Shown here: in pieces, positions 32,390 to 40,266 of the stretch
Layout: the number at the start of each line of letters is the position of its first letter
Position numbering within the stretch: position 1 is the stretch's first letter
Assembly: GCA_016703945.1 (NCBI GenBank)
Contig: JADJBC010000016.1
Span: 62,001-126,000 of the forward strand
DNA: 64,000 nucleotides
DNA from: Candidatus Aalborgicola danicus
GTDB lineage: Bacteria > Pseudomonadota > Gammaproteobacteria > Burkholderiales > Burkholderiaceae_C
Direction: 5' to 3'
Translations under genes and position numbers: made by a program
Notes under the pieces: model-generated
Told to the model about the DNA's origin: nothing
What the model saw: only the letters and a program-made list of their open reading frames with translations
The model's database searches: none

Positions 32390-33996
32390 CTATTTTTTGC
32401 CGCGTGTTAACAGGCGCATTACGCCGTGGCCCACCATGCCCAACAGGGTGAGCAGGGCGAGGCCCCAGCCCAAGGTATCGACCAGGCGGTTGGCATTGGC
32501 GCCCGGCATGTAAATGCCATCCAGACCTGCGAGTCGACCGTTGGCCGAATGGCAGTCGGTACAGCCCAGGGCTTTGTCTTTTGGCGCCACCATGTGGGTA
32601 ATGGGCCAGTCCATTTGGGTCTTGATGAAATCGAACTTGCCGGAGTACGGTGTGCCTGAAGTTTTCATGCCCACTTCAATCGCCTTGTTCCACTCCAGGT
32701 TCTTCCAGTAGCCGGTGTCATCGTTGCCAGCGGTGTGCGGGGTAATCAGGGTCTTGTTGACGGTGTCATAAGGTTGCTTGCCACCAAAACGCTTGATCGG
32801 CCAGATCATCGATTTGCCGTCCGTTGCGCTGCCGCCCAAGGTGTTGATGCGTGTGACTGCCTGGTTGCTATCAATCTTGTCGGTCAGCAGCGTGTAGTTG
32901 ACCTGTCCGTTGAACCACACATAGACCGGTTTGACGTTCTCGGCCAGCACAAAGTCACCCTTGCGAGATTCATAGGTGATGTGGCCTTTGGCGTCTTTGC
33001 GCACGATGTGTTGACCATTGGCATCGCGTTGGCCGGCGGTTGACCAGTCCCAATTCATCTTGGTGGCAATGCCACCCCGTGCGAACTCGGGGATGTGGCA
33101 GGTCTGGCAGGCTAACTTGGCGGCGTGCTGGTTCATGCGCACCTGTGTTTTGTGGGGGGTCGTGCCGTGGCACGACACGCAGGTCGCGGGGTTGCCGTTG
33201 TCGGTCGCGCCGCGCAGGTGGGCGCCCTTGGCGTCTTTGGCTGTGGGGGTGTAACGACTGCCCGCGACGTCGTGGCTGGAAGTTTTGTGGCAGGTGCCAC
33301 AGGTGAAATCAAGGCCCGATGCATCCATGTGCACATCCAGTGCCTTTTCCGGGGCAGCCAGCGAGCTGTCCATGTCGCCATGTTTGACGCCATCGCCGCC
33401 CCCGCCATTGAAGTGGCAGGCGCCGCAGGTGTCACGGCTGGATTTACCCACTTTTTGGGCAATCTTGCTCAGATCAATCGCTTTGAGAACCTTGCCCGAA
33501 CCGGGGGGGAACTCCAGATCCTTGGTCACCACATTGCCGGCCAGGCCAGAGGGTTTTTTGTAATTGCCGGTGGTGTCGTGGCACACCACACAGTCCACGT
33601 TTTCTTCGGACTTGAAGTCAAAGCTGGCATCCTTCCAGCCATAACCGATGTGGCAGCTATTGCATGCAGCTTCGTTTGACGCGATGGAAATGCAGAAGTT
33701 GTTGACGACGTTCTTTTACCCAGCAACTGGTCGGTCTGGGGGTTGCGGTACTCCCACTTCCAGTGTTTGGTGCGGTGGATCTGTCCGGCCGCTTCGGTGT
33801 GGCAGCTCAGGCAGACCTTGGTCAACTCGGGTCCGCTGGTAAATGTGCGCTGCAGCTCCTTGAATTTGCTGTGGTCTGCGGTGGTGGTCAATTTGACCTC
33901 GCGGGCTTCCTGGGACCAGGATGACGCCATGGCCATCAGTCCCAACCAACAACCCAACCAAACCATCCGTACGACCCGCCGTGATGTAGTCCTCAT
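32390..33996 (-). pseudogene. Octaheme cytochrome c, tetrathionate reductase (OTR) family, frameshifted
   Basis: Eight CxxCH motifs in order: CLSCH, CNSCH, CVVCH, CGACH, CGTCH, CVSCH, CQTCH and CTDCH. The blocks TTADHSKFKELQ, HWKWEYRNPQT, NNFCIS, CHIGYGWKDASF and CGACHFNGGGGDGVKHGD match the octaheme tetrathionate reductase of Shewanella. A signal segment precedes them and a C-terminal helix (LGWGLALLTLLGMVGHGVM) anchors it. The frame breaks near 33713-33716: LLGK must be followed by KNVVNNFC, which needs one extra A in the A tract (T on the plus strand). Restored length is 535 residues. As written, only the first haem lies in the first frame. Confidence 0.88.
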
Positions 33997-34047
33997 GTAC
34001 GACCTCTCTTGCTTTAAATCGGAATATTCGAAATGGTGGATGTAGTG

Positions 34048-34116
34048 ATTGTGGTTACTTCACCGTACACTTATATTGATGCACATCAAACATACTGGGG
34101 GGAGTAGAAATACAAT
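34048..34116. promoter_or_regulatory. FNR-type site in a divergent promoter
   Basis: TTGATGCACATCAA at 34076-34089 is a perfect FNR/Anr consensus (TTGAT-N4-ATCAA), centre 34082.5. On the plus strand TACAAT at 34111-34116 is a -10 box, giving a start near 34124, 41.5 bp from the centre. On the minus strand CACAAT (34048-34053 reversed) gives a start near 34041, again 41.5 bp away. Both the YeeE operon and the octaheme cytochrome operon thus have class II geometry. Confidence 0.7.
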
Positions 34117-34145
34117 TCAGTCAGATCCTCAGAAAGGTGCTCACC

Positions 34146-34676
34146 ATGACTACTTCAGCCCTTGATAGACCCCGCGCGGTCAAACCCTATTGGCCCCCAT
34201 TGGCGGCCGGCGTTGCGTTGGGTTTGGTGTTGCTGCTGACCTTTGTTGTGTCAGGCCATGGGCTGGGTGCCAGCGGTGCAGCTACCCATCTGGTGGCGGG
34301 CGCTGGGCTGGCCATCGCGCCCGCCGCTGTCCAGAGCAATAGCTACCTGGCCCCCATGGTGGTCGACGGCAATCCGATTGGTTCCTGGATCACCTGGGAG
34401 GTGCTGGGTATTGGCATCGGTGCGTTGGCTGCGGCGTTTATGGCGGGCCGTTTTCGGGTGCAAATGGATGGTGAGCGCACGCTGGGCTCTTCGCGGCGGG
34501 TGCTGGGTGCCTTGACGGGCGGCATGCTGGCGGGCTTTGGGGCCAGGGTTTCCGCCGGGTGTACCAGTGGCTTGGGGCTGTCTGGCGCAGCCACCTTGGG
34601 TATCGCCGCCTTTGTATTTTTGGCCCTGTTTTTTACCAGCGGGCTGATTGTCAGTCGGCTGGTGCGAGGAGTTTGA
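34146..34676 (+). CDS. YeeE/YedE-family sulfur-compound transporter, first half
   Basis: 176 residues with about four to five helices (AAGVALGLVLLLTFVVSG, EVLGIGIGALAAAFMAGRF, VLGALTGGMLAGFGAR and TLGIAAFVFLALFFTSGLIV). The YeeE/YedE signature GARVSAGCTSGLGLSG holds the conserved Cys that contacts thiosulfate in YeeE. Like many members it is a half-length protein with a partner encoded next to it (1 bp apart). It probably moves thiosulfate or a related sulfur compound across the inner membrane. The ATG at 34146 is preferred over a GTG at 34137. Confidence 0.85.
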   Translation: MTTSALDRPRAVKPYWPPLAAGVALGLVLLLTFVVSGHGLGASGAATHLVAGAGLAIAPAAVQSNSYLAPMVVDGNPIGSWITWEVLGIGIGALAAAFMAGRFRVQMDGERTLGSSRRVLGALTGGMLAGFGARVSAGCTSGLGLSGAATLGIAAFVFLALFFTSGLIVSRLVRGV

Positions 34677-34677
34677 T

Positions 34678-35280
34678 ATGTTTCCCCTGAATAGCGCAGG
34701 AATGGTCTCCGGCCTGGTGTGCGGCGTCTTGTTTGGCTTTGTTCTGGAGAATGCCGGTTTCGGCAGTCCGCGCAAACTAACGGCGCAATTCAAGTTGACC
34801 GACTGGTCGGTGTTCAAGGTCATGTTCACGGCCATCGTCGTGACGGCCGTGGGACTGTGGGCCTTGCGCGCCCTGGGCCTCATGGCACCAGACACCGTGT
34901 TTGTACCGCCCGCGCTGGTCATGGCGTCGGCTGTGGGGGGTGCAATGGTCGGGGCCGGGTTTGCCATCGGTGGTTATTGCCCCGGCACATCGGTGGTCGG
35001 GCTGGCCTCTGGTCGTCTGGATGCCCTGGTGTTTATTGTGGGGCTGCTGATCGGTACCGTGGCTTTTGCCGGACTGTATGGGCCGGCCATCCGATCGGTG
35101 ATGGCGATGGGCGAGATCATCGATGGTGACACCCTGACCGATGCGTATGGGTTCTCGGAGCTGGCCGTTCTGGCGGTTCTGGGGGGAACCCTGGTGGCAG
35201 TTTTTCAGCTGGGCTTCTGGTTCGAGCGCCGCTCGACCGGCCCGGTGACGGCACAGCAAGTGATGGCCGGTGCCGAGTAA
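34678..35280 (+). CDS. YeeE/YedE-family sulfur-compound transporter, second half
   Basis: 200 residues with helices such as GLVCGVLFGFVLENAGFG, VMFTAIVVTAVGLWALRALG, ALVMASAVGGAMVGAGFAIG and ALVFIVGLLIGTVAFAGL. The second YeeE Cys motif appears as GGYCPGTSVVG. Together with the preceding protein it would make one full YeeE-like transporter. The N-terminus ENAGFGSPRKLTAQFKL is the typical start of the N-terminal repeat. The ATG at 34678 follows GAGG at 1 bp from the upstream stop, so they are coupled. Confidence 0.85.
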   Translation: MFPLNSAGMVSGLVCGVLFGFVLENAGFGSPRKLTAQFKLTDWSVFKVMFTAIVVTAVGLWALRALGLMAPDTVFVPPALVMASAVGGAMVGAGFAIGGYCPGTSVVGLASGRLDALVFIVGLLIGTVAFAGLYGPAIRSVMAMGEIIDGDTLTDAYGFSELAVLAVLGGTLVAVFQLGFWFERRSTGPVTAQQVMAGAE

Positions 35281-35317
35281 TTCAGAACCAACATCTTTTT
35301 TTATACGGAAACCCAAT

Positions 35318-35665
35318 ATGAGCACTTTTGACCACGTCGGATTGATCAAGGACATCAATGCCAACCTGGCCCCCCTGCGCAAGGCGCAGCCGGAGGCCAT
35401 GCTGGCGTTTGGTCAGTTGGCTGGTGCCGCCATGAAGGAGGGGGCGATCAGCGCCAAGCACAAGGAACTGATTGCCCTGGCGATTGGCGTCACGCAGCAC
35501 TGTTCTGGCTGCATTGGCTTTCACGTCAAGGCGCTGCATAGGTTGCAGTGCACCCGTGCAGAACTCGAAGAAATGTTGACTGTCTGCGTCTACATGGGCG
35601 GTGGCCCGGCGTTGATGTACACCGCAGAGGTCATCAAGGCTTGGGAAGACATGGCTCCCAAATGA
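35318..35665 (+). CDS. AhpD-like carboxymuconolactone decarboxylase-family protein
   Basis: 115 residues, all-helical CMD fold: AMKEGAISAKHKELIALAIGV, then the redox motif THCSGC-type CSGC with the downstream His of GFHVKALHR, and ELEEMLTVCVYMGGGPALMYT. A CxxC next to His is the AhpD signature, giving thiol peroxidase or disulfide-relay activity. It lies between YeeE genes and a rhodanese and could handle thiol/sulfane intermediates. The start at 35318 is chosen over upstream in-frame codons because it fits the family length. Confidence 0.82.
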   Translation: MSTFDHVGLIKDINANLAPLRKAQPEAMLAFGQLAGAAMKEGAISAKHKELIALAIGVTQHCSGCIGFHVKALHRLQCTRAELEEMLTVCVYMGGGPALMYTAEVIKAWEDMAPK

Positions 35666-36069
35666 AAAACTTTCAGATGAACCGCCGTACCGTCGTTGCA
35701 TGGTTGGGCTTTGGCGCGCTGGGCGCGGCCCATGCGCAGGCTCGAATCGATTCCGACTCCGTCACACTCGAAGCAGCGCGCCAGGAACTGGAGAGCGGCA
35801 AGTCGCTGGTAATCGATATTCGCGAACCGCAGGAGCACGCCACCGGTGTTGCGCCCGGCGTGCAGCTGCTGCCCATGCGCCAGCTGGCATCGCGCATCAG
35901 CGAGATTCCCCATGATCCCAAGCGACCCGTCTTGCTGATCTGCAATACCCAAAACCGCTCCAGCGCGACGCTCAAGTTTCTGCGTGAGAAGGGTTACACC
36001 AACGTGCGCTTTGTGCAGGGAGGTATGAGCGAGTGGGCACGTCGTGCCTGGCCCATGGTCAGGCCGTAG
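35662..36069 (+). CDS. Exported rhodanese-domain protein
   Basis: 135 residues. A leader with twin arginines (MNRRTVVAWLGFGALGAAHA) precedes one rhodanese domain: LVIDIREPQEHATGVAPG, active-site loop LLICNTQNRSSATL with the catalytic Cys, and FVQGGMSEW. The RR followed by a hydrophobic core suggests Tat or Sec export. It overlaps the AhpD-like gene by four bases (ATGA) and ends the plus-strand sulfur operon. Substrate is unknown; thiosulfate or persulfide is expected for the family. Confidence 0.83.
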   Translation: MKNFQMNRRTVVAWLGFGALGAAHAQARIDSDSVTLEAARQELESGKSLVIDIREPQEHATGVAPGVQLLPMRQLASRISEIPHDPKRPVLLICNTQNRSSATLKFLREKGYTNVRFVQGGMSEWARRAWPMVRP

Positions 36070-36124
36070 CGGGTTTCTTGCAAGCTAAAATGGCCTTTGG
36101 CCCACGCAGAACCTGACTATTACG

Positions 36125-37237
36125 CTACAAAATATGTAGCGATTCACCCTTGAGTTTGTCAAAACTCCACCAGGGCAGCACCTCGCGCAAAGACAGTACC
36201 TCGCCGCAACGCGCAGGGGCGTAGCCTGCCAGGCTACCCAGTTGCCGTTGCCATTCCTCGCTTTGCAACACTGCACGCAGGGCGGCAATAGGGGCGTCGT
36301 CCAGTGCCGATTTCAGGCACACCAGGTGGTAGTTTTCCTGCACCAGCGGCACAAAGTCCAGGCCCTGCGCGCGTGCCGCTACTTCAATGCCCAGGGCCAC
36401 ATCCGCGGCACCTGACGCAATGGCATGGGCCGCTGCCGTGTGTGAAGGTTCGGTCAGGTCAAAGCCGGTGATGCCGGATGCAGAAAGCCCTTGTTGCGCC
36501 ATCAACTCATCAAACACCACCCGCGTGCCAGTACCCAGTGCGCGGTTGATAAAGCGGGCTTTGCGCTGTTGGACGTCGTGCAAGTTCAGCAATTGCAACG
36601 GGTTGCCCGCAGCCACCATCAGACCCTGGGTGCGCTCAGCAAAACCGATGATCTTGTGCAGGCCCGGCTGGAGCAGCGGCTTGTAGACGCGTTCGGCCAG
36701 CGAGCCCGGTGCCGGGTGCTGCAGGGTGTGAAATCCGGCCATCACGCAACGCCCTTCGTTCAGGCCACGAATGGCGTCCACACTGCCGCAAAAGCGGATA
36801 TCCAGGTGCACCTGTGCTCGCTCCACCGCCTGCTCGCGCAGCGCAGCCAGTGCGTCGTCGTGGCTGGCGTAGAGCGTGACCACGTGGGCGTTGGCGTCAA
36901 AGGCCACGGCAAAGGCGCGCTCCAGGTCGGCCCGCAGGGCTTCAATTTGCGGGGCCAGTCGGGCCTGGGCCTGGCGCTCGGCCCACATCAGCTTGGCACC
37001 AAACTCGGTCAGGCGCGCTGACTGGCCTTTCTCCCACACTACCAGTTCATTGCCGAGTTCGTTTTCCCAGCGCTTGAGTTCACCCCACACATGGCGGTAG
37101 GACAGGCCCAGTTGACGCGCACCGGCCGAGATGGATCCCGCGCTGGACACTGCCAGCAGCAGATCCATCAGCGGGTTGCGCACCAAGGCCGGGCTGCTGT
37201 CGCGCGAGAGGGTGTAGTGGAACTGGAGCCTATGCAT
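36125..37237 (-). CDS. ModE-like regulator with a periplasmic-binding-type sensor domain
   Basis: 370 residues. The N-terminal helix-turn-helix is of the ModE/LysR-like type (LAVSSAGSISAGARQLGLSYRHVWGELKRWENELG). The rest (about residues 110-370) resembles a substrate-binding domain of the molybdate/tungstate type, with SHDDALAALRE, GTGTRVVFDELM and SGAADVALGIEVAARAQGLDF. The architecture suits a tungstate- or molybdate-responsive repressor. It is divergent from tupBCA with a 49-bp gap, so it is expected to control that operon and perhaps the AOR genes. Confidence 0.85.
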   Translation of the reverse strand: MHRLQFHYTLSRDSSPALVRNPLMDLLLAVSSAGSISAGARQLGLSYRHVWGELKRWENELGNELVVWEKGQSARLTEFGAKLMWAERQAQARLAPQIEALRADLERAFAVAFDANAHVVTLYASHDDALAALREQAVERAQVHLDIRFCGSVDAIRGLNEGRCVMAGFHTLQHPAPGSLAERVYKPLLQPGLHKIIGFAERTQGLMVAAGNPLQLLNLHDVQQRKARFINRALGTGTRVVFDELMAQQGLSASGITGFDLTEPSHTAAAHAIASGAADVALGIEVAARAQGLDFVPLVQENYHLVCLKSALDDAPIAALRAVLQSEEWQRQLGSLAGYAPARCGEVLSLREVLPWWSFDKLKGESLHIL

Positions 37238-37246
37238 GGCGTTTCA

Positions 37247-37278
37247 TATCGCTGGAGTTTGTGTCAATGGCTACGATA
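37247..37278 (+). promoter_or_regulatory. Possible operator between the regulator and tupB
   Basis: TATCG (37247-37251) faces CGATA (37274-37278) in the only space between the divergent regulator and tupB. The spacing is wide and the arms are short, so this is weak evidence. The E. coli ModE consensus is not seen. Confidence 0.25.
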
Positions 37279-37286
37279 CCCCAAGC

Positions 37287-38027
37287 ATGTCCAGTTTCAC
37301 TGAAAGCGCGTTCACCGCGCTGCAACTCATCGTCACCCCGGATCCCACCCTGCTGGCCATTGTGGCCCGGTCCCTGGCCGTCAGTGCCACCGCCTGTGCC
37401 ATGGCCTGTGCCCTGGGGCTGCTACTGGGCGCCTGGTTGGGCGTGGCGCGTTTTGCCGGGCGCACTGTGTGGCTGGCAGTGCTCAACACCTTTCTGGCCA
37501 TACCCTCGGTTGTTGTCGGGCTGGTGGTGTATTTGCTGCTGTCGCGCTCCGGGCCGCTGGGTTTTCTGGGCTGGCTGTTTTCCTTCCAGGCCATGGTGCT
37601 GGCCCAGTCCCTGCTGGTGCTGCCAGTGGTCATGGCACTCACGCGCCAGGTGGTGGAAGATGCCGAAAATTCCCATGGTGAGCAGTTGCGCTCGCTGGGC
37701 GCAGGCCCGTTGGTGCGCAGCCTGCTGCTGGCCTGGGATGAGCGTTATGCGCTGCTGACGGTGGTGATAGCCTCGTTCGGCCGCGCCATTTCCGAAGTCG
37801 GCGCGGTGATGATCGTAGGCGGCAATATCGACGGCTTTACGCGTGTCATGACCACCGCCATTGCGCTGGAAACCAGCAAGGGCGACCTGCCGCTGGCACT
37901 GGGCCTGGGCCTGGTGCTGCTGGGCGTGGTGCTGCTGCTCAATGGACTGATCACAGCGCTGCGTTATTGGCGTGAGCAGACCGAAGGCGGCGCCTTACGG
38001 GTAGCGACTGTGGGCGCTGCACCATGA
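37287..38027 (+). CDS. tupB: Tungstate ABC transporter permease
   Basis: 246 residues with about five to six helices (LAVSATACAMACALGLLLG, VWLAVLNTFLAIPSVVVGL, LGFLGWLFSFQAMVLAQSLL, ALGLGLVLLGVVLLLNGLI). The ABC permease EAA-like loop is EQLRSLGAGPLVRSLLLAWDERYALLT. The IPSVVVGLVVYLLLSR and VGGNIDGFTRVMTTAIALETSKGDL segments are characteristic of TupB. The ATG at 37287 (MSSFTES) is preferred over the upstream frame at 37236, which overlaps the divergent gene. Its end overlaps tupC by four bases. Confidence 0.88.
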   Translation: MSSFTESAFTALQLIVTPDPTLLAIVARSLAVSATACAMACALGLLLGAWLGVARFAGRTVWLAVLNTFLAIPSVVVGLVVYLLLSRSGPLGFLGWLFSFQAMVLAQSLLVLPVVMALTRQVVEDAENSHGEQLRSLGAGPLVRSLLLAWDERYALLTVVIASFGRAISEVGAVMIVGGNIDGFTRVMTTAIALETSKGDLPLALGLGLVLLGVVLLLNGLITALRYWREQTEGGALRVATVGAAP

Positions 38028-38743
38028 CGCAGGTCTTCGGTTTGACGCAGGCCAGCGTGCATTTTGGCCGTGTCGCCAGCGGCGTGTGTGCGCTGAAAGA
38101 CGTGAGTGTGACAGTGCGTGCCGGTGAGCGTATTGCGCTGGTGGGAGCCAATGGCAGCGGCAAAAGCACACTGTTGCGCGTGCTGCACGGCCTGACCGCG
38201 CCCACCGGAGGCCAGTTGCTGCGCAACCCCCTGATGCGCCAGGCCATGCTGTTCCAGCGTCCGCACCTGATGCGCATGCCGGTGCTGAGCAATGTCATCC
38301 TGGGTCTGTGGCTGCGGGGTGTGCCCTGGCGCGACGCCAGCCACCGCGCCCACGTCGCGCTGGAGCGTGTGGGCCTGGCCGACCTGGCACAGCGCAATGC
38401 TCGCACGCTGTCGGGCGGTCAGCAGCAACGTGTGGCGCTGGCGCGGGCCTGGGCCCTAGCGGCGCAGGTGCTGTTGCTGGACGAACCCACGGCCAGCCTG
38501 GACCCGCACGCCAAGCGGGAGGTCGAGGCCCTGATCCACGATTATGCGCACCAAAGTGCGGACATGACTCTGGTGTTTGCCAGCCACAACCTGGGCCAGG
38601 TCAAGCGCCTGGCCAGCCGCGTCATCTACCTGGAGCAGGGCCGCGTGCTGGCCGATCTGCCGGTGGAAGACTTCTTTGCCGGTGATCTGTTGCAACGCCA
38701 GTACCCCGCTGCCCATTTGTTTGTTAAAGGAGAGTCCGCATGA
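38024..38743 (+). CDS. tupC: Tungstate ABC transporter ATPase
   Basis: 239 residues of an ABC ATPase. Walker A is GANGSGKST, the Q-loop region AMLFQRPHLMRM, signature LSGGQQQRVALARA, Walker B VLLLDEPTASLD, and switch His in LVFASHNLGQ. It powers uptake through the TupB channel. It overlaps both tupB and tupA with ATGA junctions, so the three are coupled. The C-terminal segment after FLAGDLLQR is short, without the regulatory domain found in ModC. Confidence 0.9.
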   Translation: MTQVFGLTQASVHFGRVASGVCALKDVSVTVRAGERIALVGANGSGKSTLLRVLHGLTAPTGGQLLRNPLMRQAMLFQRPHLMRMPVLSNVILGLWLRGVPWRDASHRAHVALERVGLADLAQRNARTLSGGQQQRVALARAWALAAQVLLLDEPTASLDPHAKREVEALIHDYAHQSADMTLVFASHNLGQVKRLASRVIYLEQGRVLADLPVEDFFAGDLLQRQYPAAHLFVKGESA

Positions 38744-39633
38744 AAACATCCCCCCGTGCCCCAAAGGGGCCGTCTATTGCCCTGGAAATGCCTCGCGCTG
38801 AAAACTTCAAGCGTTTTAGGCCTCTTGCCCTCGTGAAATATGCGTATGTAGCTATATTTTCCATAGCAACACTGGCAGCCCAGGCGCAGGGTATCGTGGT
38901 GGCCTCCACCACATCCACCGAGCAGTCGGGCCTGTTTGCCCACCTGCTGCCCGAATTCAAAAAAGCCAGCGGCATTGACGTGAAAGTGGTGGCACTGGGC
39001 ACCGGCCAGGCGCTGGACATGGGCCGCCGGGGCGACGCCGACGTGCTGTTTGTGCACGACCAGGTGGCCGAAGAAAAGATCGTCGCCGATGGTTTTGCGG
39101 TCAAACGTTTGCCGGTGATGTACAACGACTTTGTGTTGGTTGGCCCGGTAGCCGACCCGGCCAAAACGCGTGGCAAGGACGTGGTCGAGGCACTAAAGAA
39201 GCTGTCGACTAACAACGCCAGTTTCATTTCGCGCGGCGACAAGAGCGGTACCCACGCGGCCGAGTTGCGTTTCTGGAAGCTGGCCGGTCTGCTTGAGACC
39301 AAGGGCAGTGGCTACAAGGAATGCGGCTGCGGCATGGGCCCGGCGCTGAACATGGCATCGGGTACCAACGCCTACGTGCTGACGGACCGCGGCACCTGGT
39401 TGAGCTTCAAGAACCGGGGTGACCTGGTGGTGCTGGTCGAAGGCGACACCAAGCTGTTCAACCAGTATGGCGTGATGCTGGTCAACCCGGCCAAACACCC
39501 GCATGTCAAGGCGGCGGATGGTCAAAAGTTTGTGGATTGGGTGGTGTCGGCCACCGGACAGGCGGTGATCGCCAGCTACAAGATTGGTGGCGAGCAGTTG
39601 TTTTTTCCAAATGCGGGGATTGCTGGCAAGTGA
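38740..39633 (+). CDS. tupA: Tungstate-binding periplasmic protein, with a repeat-encoded signal peptide
   Basis: 297 residues. The mature protein starts near GIVVASTTSTEQSGLF, which contains the TupA-specific TTSTEQSG oxyanion-binding motif. SRGDKSGTHAAEL and DRGTWLSFKNRG are also typical. The N-terminal 45 residues are unusual: an R1 repeat (38814-38867) is read in frame as RFRPLALVKYAYVAIFS and forms the hydrophobic signal core. Another possible repeat-like GC stretch is at 38745-38783. The ATGA overlap with tupC fixes the ATG at 38740, though a shorter start such as the GTG at 38833 could also work. Confidence 0.9.
   Translation: MKTSPRAPKGPSIALEMPRAENFKRFRPLALVKYAYVAIFSIATLAAQAQGIVVASTTSTEQSGLFAHLLPEFKKASGIDVKVVALGTGQALDMGRRGDADVLFVHDQVAEEKIVADGFAVKRLPVMYNDFVLVGPVADPAKTRGKDVVEALKKLSTNNASFISRGDKSGTHAAELRFWKLAGLLETKGSGYKECGCGMGPALNMASGTNAYVLTDRGTWLSFKNRGDLVVLVEGDTKLFNQYGVMLVNPAKHPHVKAADGQKFVDWVVSATGQAVIASYKIGGEQLFFPNAGIAGK
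38814..38867 (+). repeat. R1 repeat inside tupA
   Basis: TTTTAGGCCTCTTGCCCTCG, GAAATATGCG, then TATGTAGCTATATTTTCC and ATAGC form a full R1 element, slightly diverged. It lies in the signal-peptide region of tupA and is read as RPLALVKYAYVAIFS. Confidence 0.78.
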
Positions 39634-39726
39634 ATCTCCCCGTGCAGGGCGCCATTCGGGGCGCGACGGTCCTTGGCGCGGCAGGGCGTGCGATCATTGC
39701 CTGCTTTGCCATCCCCGGATCTTGTC

Positions 39727-40266
39727 GTGAAACTTTTCTCTGCACTTCTTTCCACTCTTTTCCTGACCGTGCCCGCTGTAGCGCTTGCGCAGACGCCGGT
39801 CACCAGCGTGCCATCGGTTGACCTGGCCCGCTACAGCGGCAAGTGGTTCGAAATCGCCAGTTTCCCCATGTTCTTTCAGCGCAACTGCGTGGCCGACACC
39901 ACTGCCGAGTACGCAACTGCGGCCGATGGCTCCGTCAGCGTGCACAACCGCTGCCGCACCGAATCTGGTTTTGACGATGCAACCGGCCGAGCCACGGTGG
40001 TCGAGGGCTTTGGCAACAGCCGCCTCAAGGTGTCGTTCTTCTGGCCTTTCAAGTCCGACTATTGGGTGCTGGGGCTGGACCCGGACTACCGCTGGGCCGT
40101 GGTGGGCAACCCCAACCGCAAATACCTGTGGGTGTTGTCGCGCACGCCGCAACTGCCGCCCAAACTGATGGAGGCCGCACTGGCCTCGGCCTCAGCGCAA
40201 GGCTTCGATTTGACCCAGCTGCGCACCACCGCGCAGGCGCCAACCGCTTTGACGGAGAAACCATGA
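39727..40266 (+). CDS. blc: Lipocalin (Blc-like)
   Basis: 179 residues, signal peptide MKLFSALLSTLFLTVPAVALAQ. Bacterial lipocalin motifs: SGKWFEIASFPMFFQRNC, YWVLGLDPDYRWAVVG and YLWVLSRTPQLPP, including the invariant Trp of GKWFE. The barrel would bind a lipid or lysophospholipid in the envelope. There is no lipobox Cys, so unlike E. coli Blc it may be soluble in the periplasm. A GTG start is used because it gives the complete signal peptide. The stop overlaps the thioesterase gene by four bases. Confidence 0.85.
   Translation: MKLFSALLSTLFLTVPAVALAQTPVTSVPSVDLARYSGKWFEIASFPMFFQRNCVADTTAEYATAADGSVSVHNRCRTESGFDDATGRATVVEGFGNSRLKVSFFWPFKSDYWVLGLDPDYRWAVVGNPNRKYLWVLSRTPQLPPKLMEAALASASAQGFDLTQLRTTAQAPTALTEKP

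Noticed and set aside
34137..34145. GTG start for the first YeeE-type gene
   Set aside because: The ATG at 34146 gives a cleaner N-terminus and better spacing from the purine-rich AGAAAGG.
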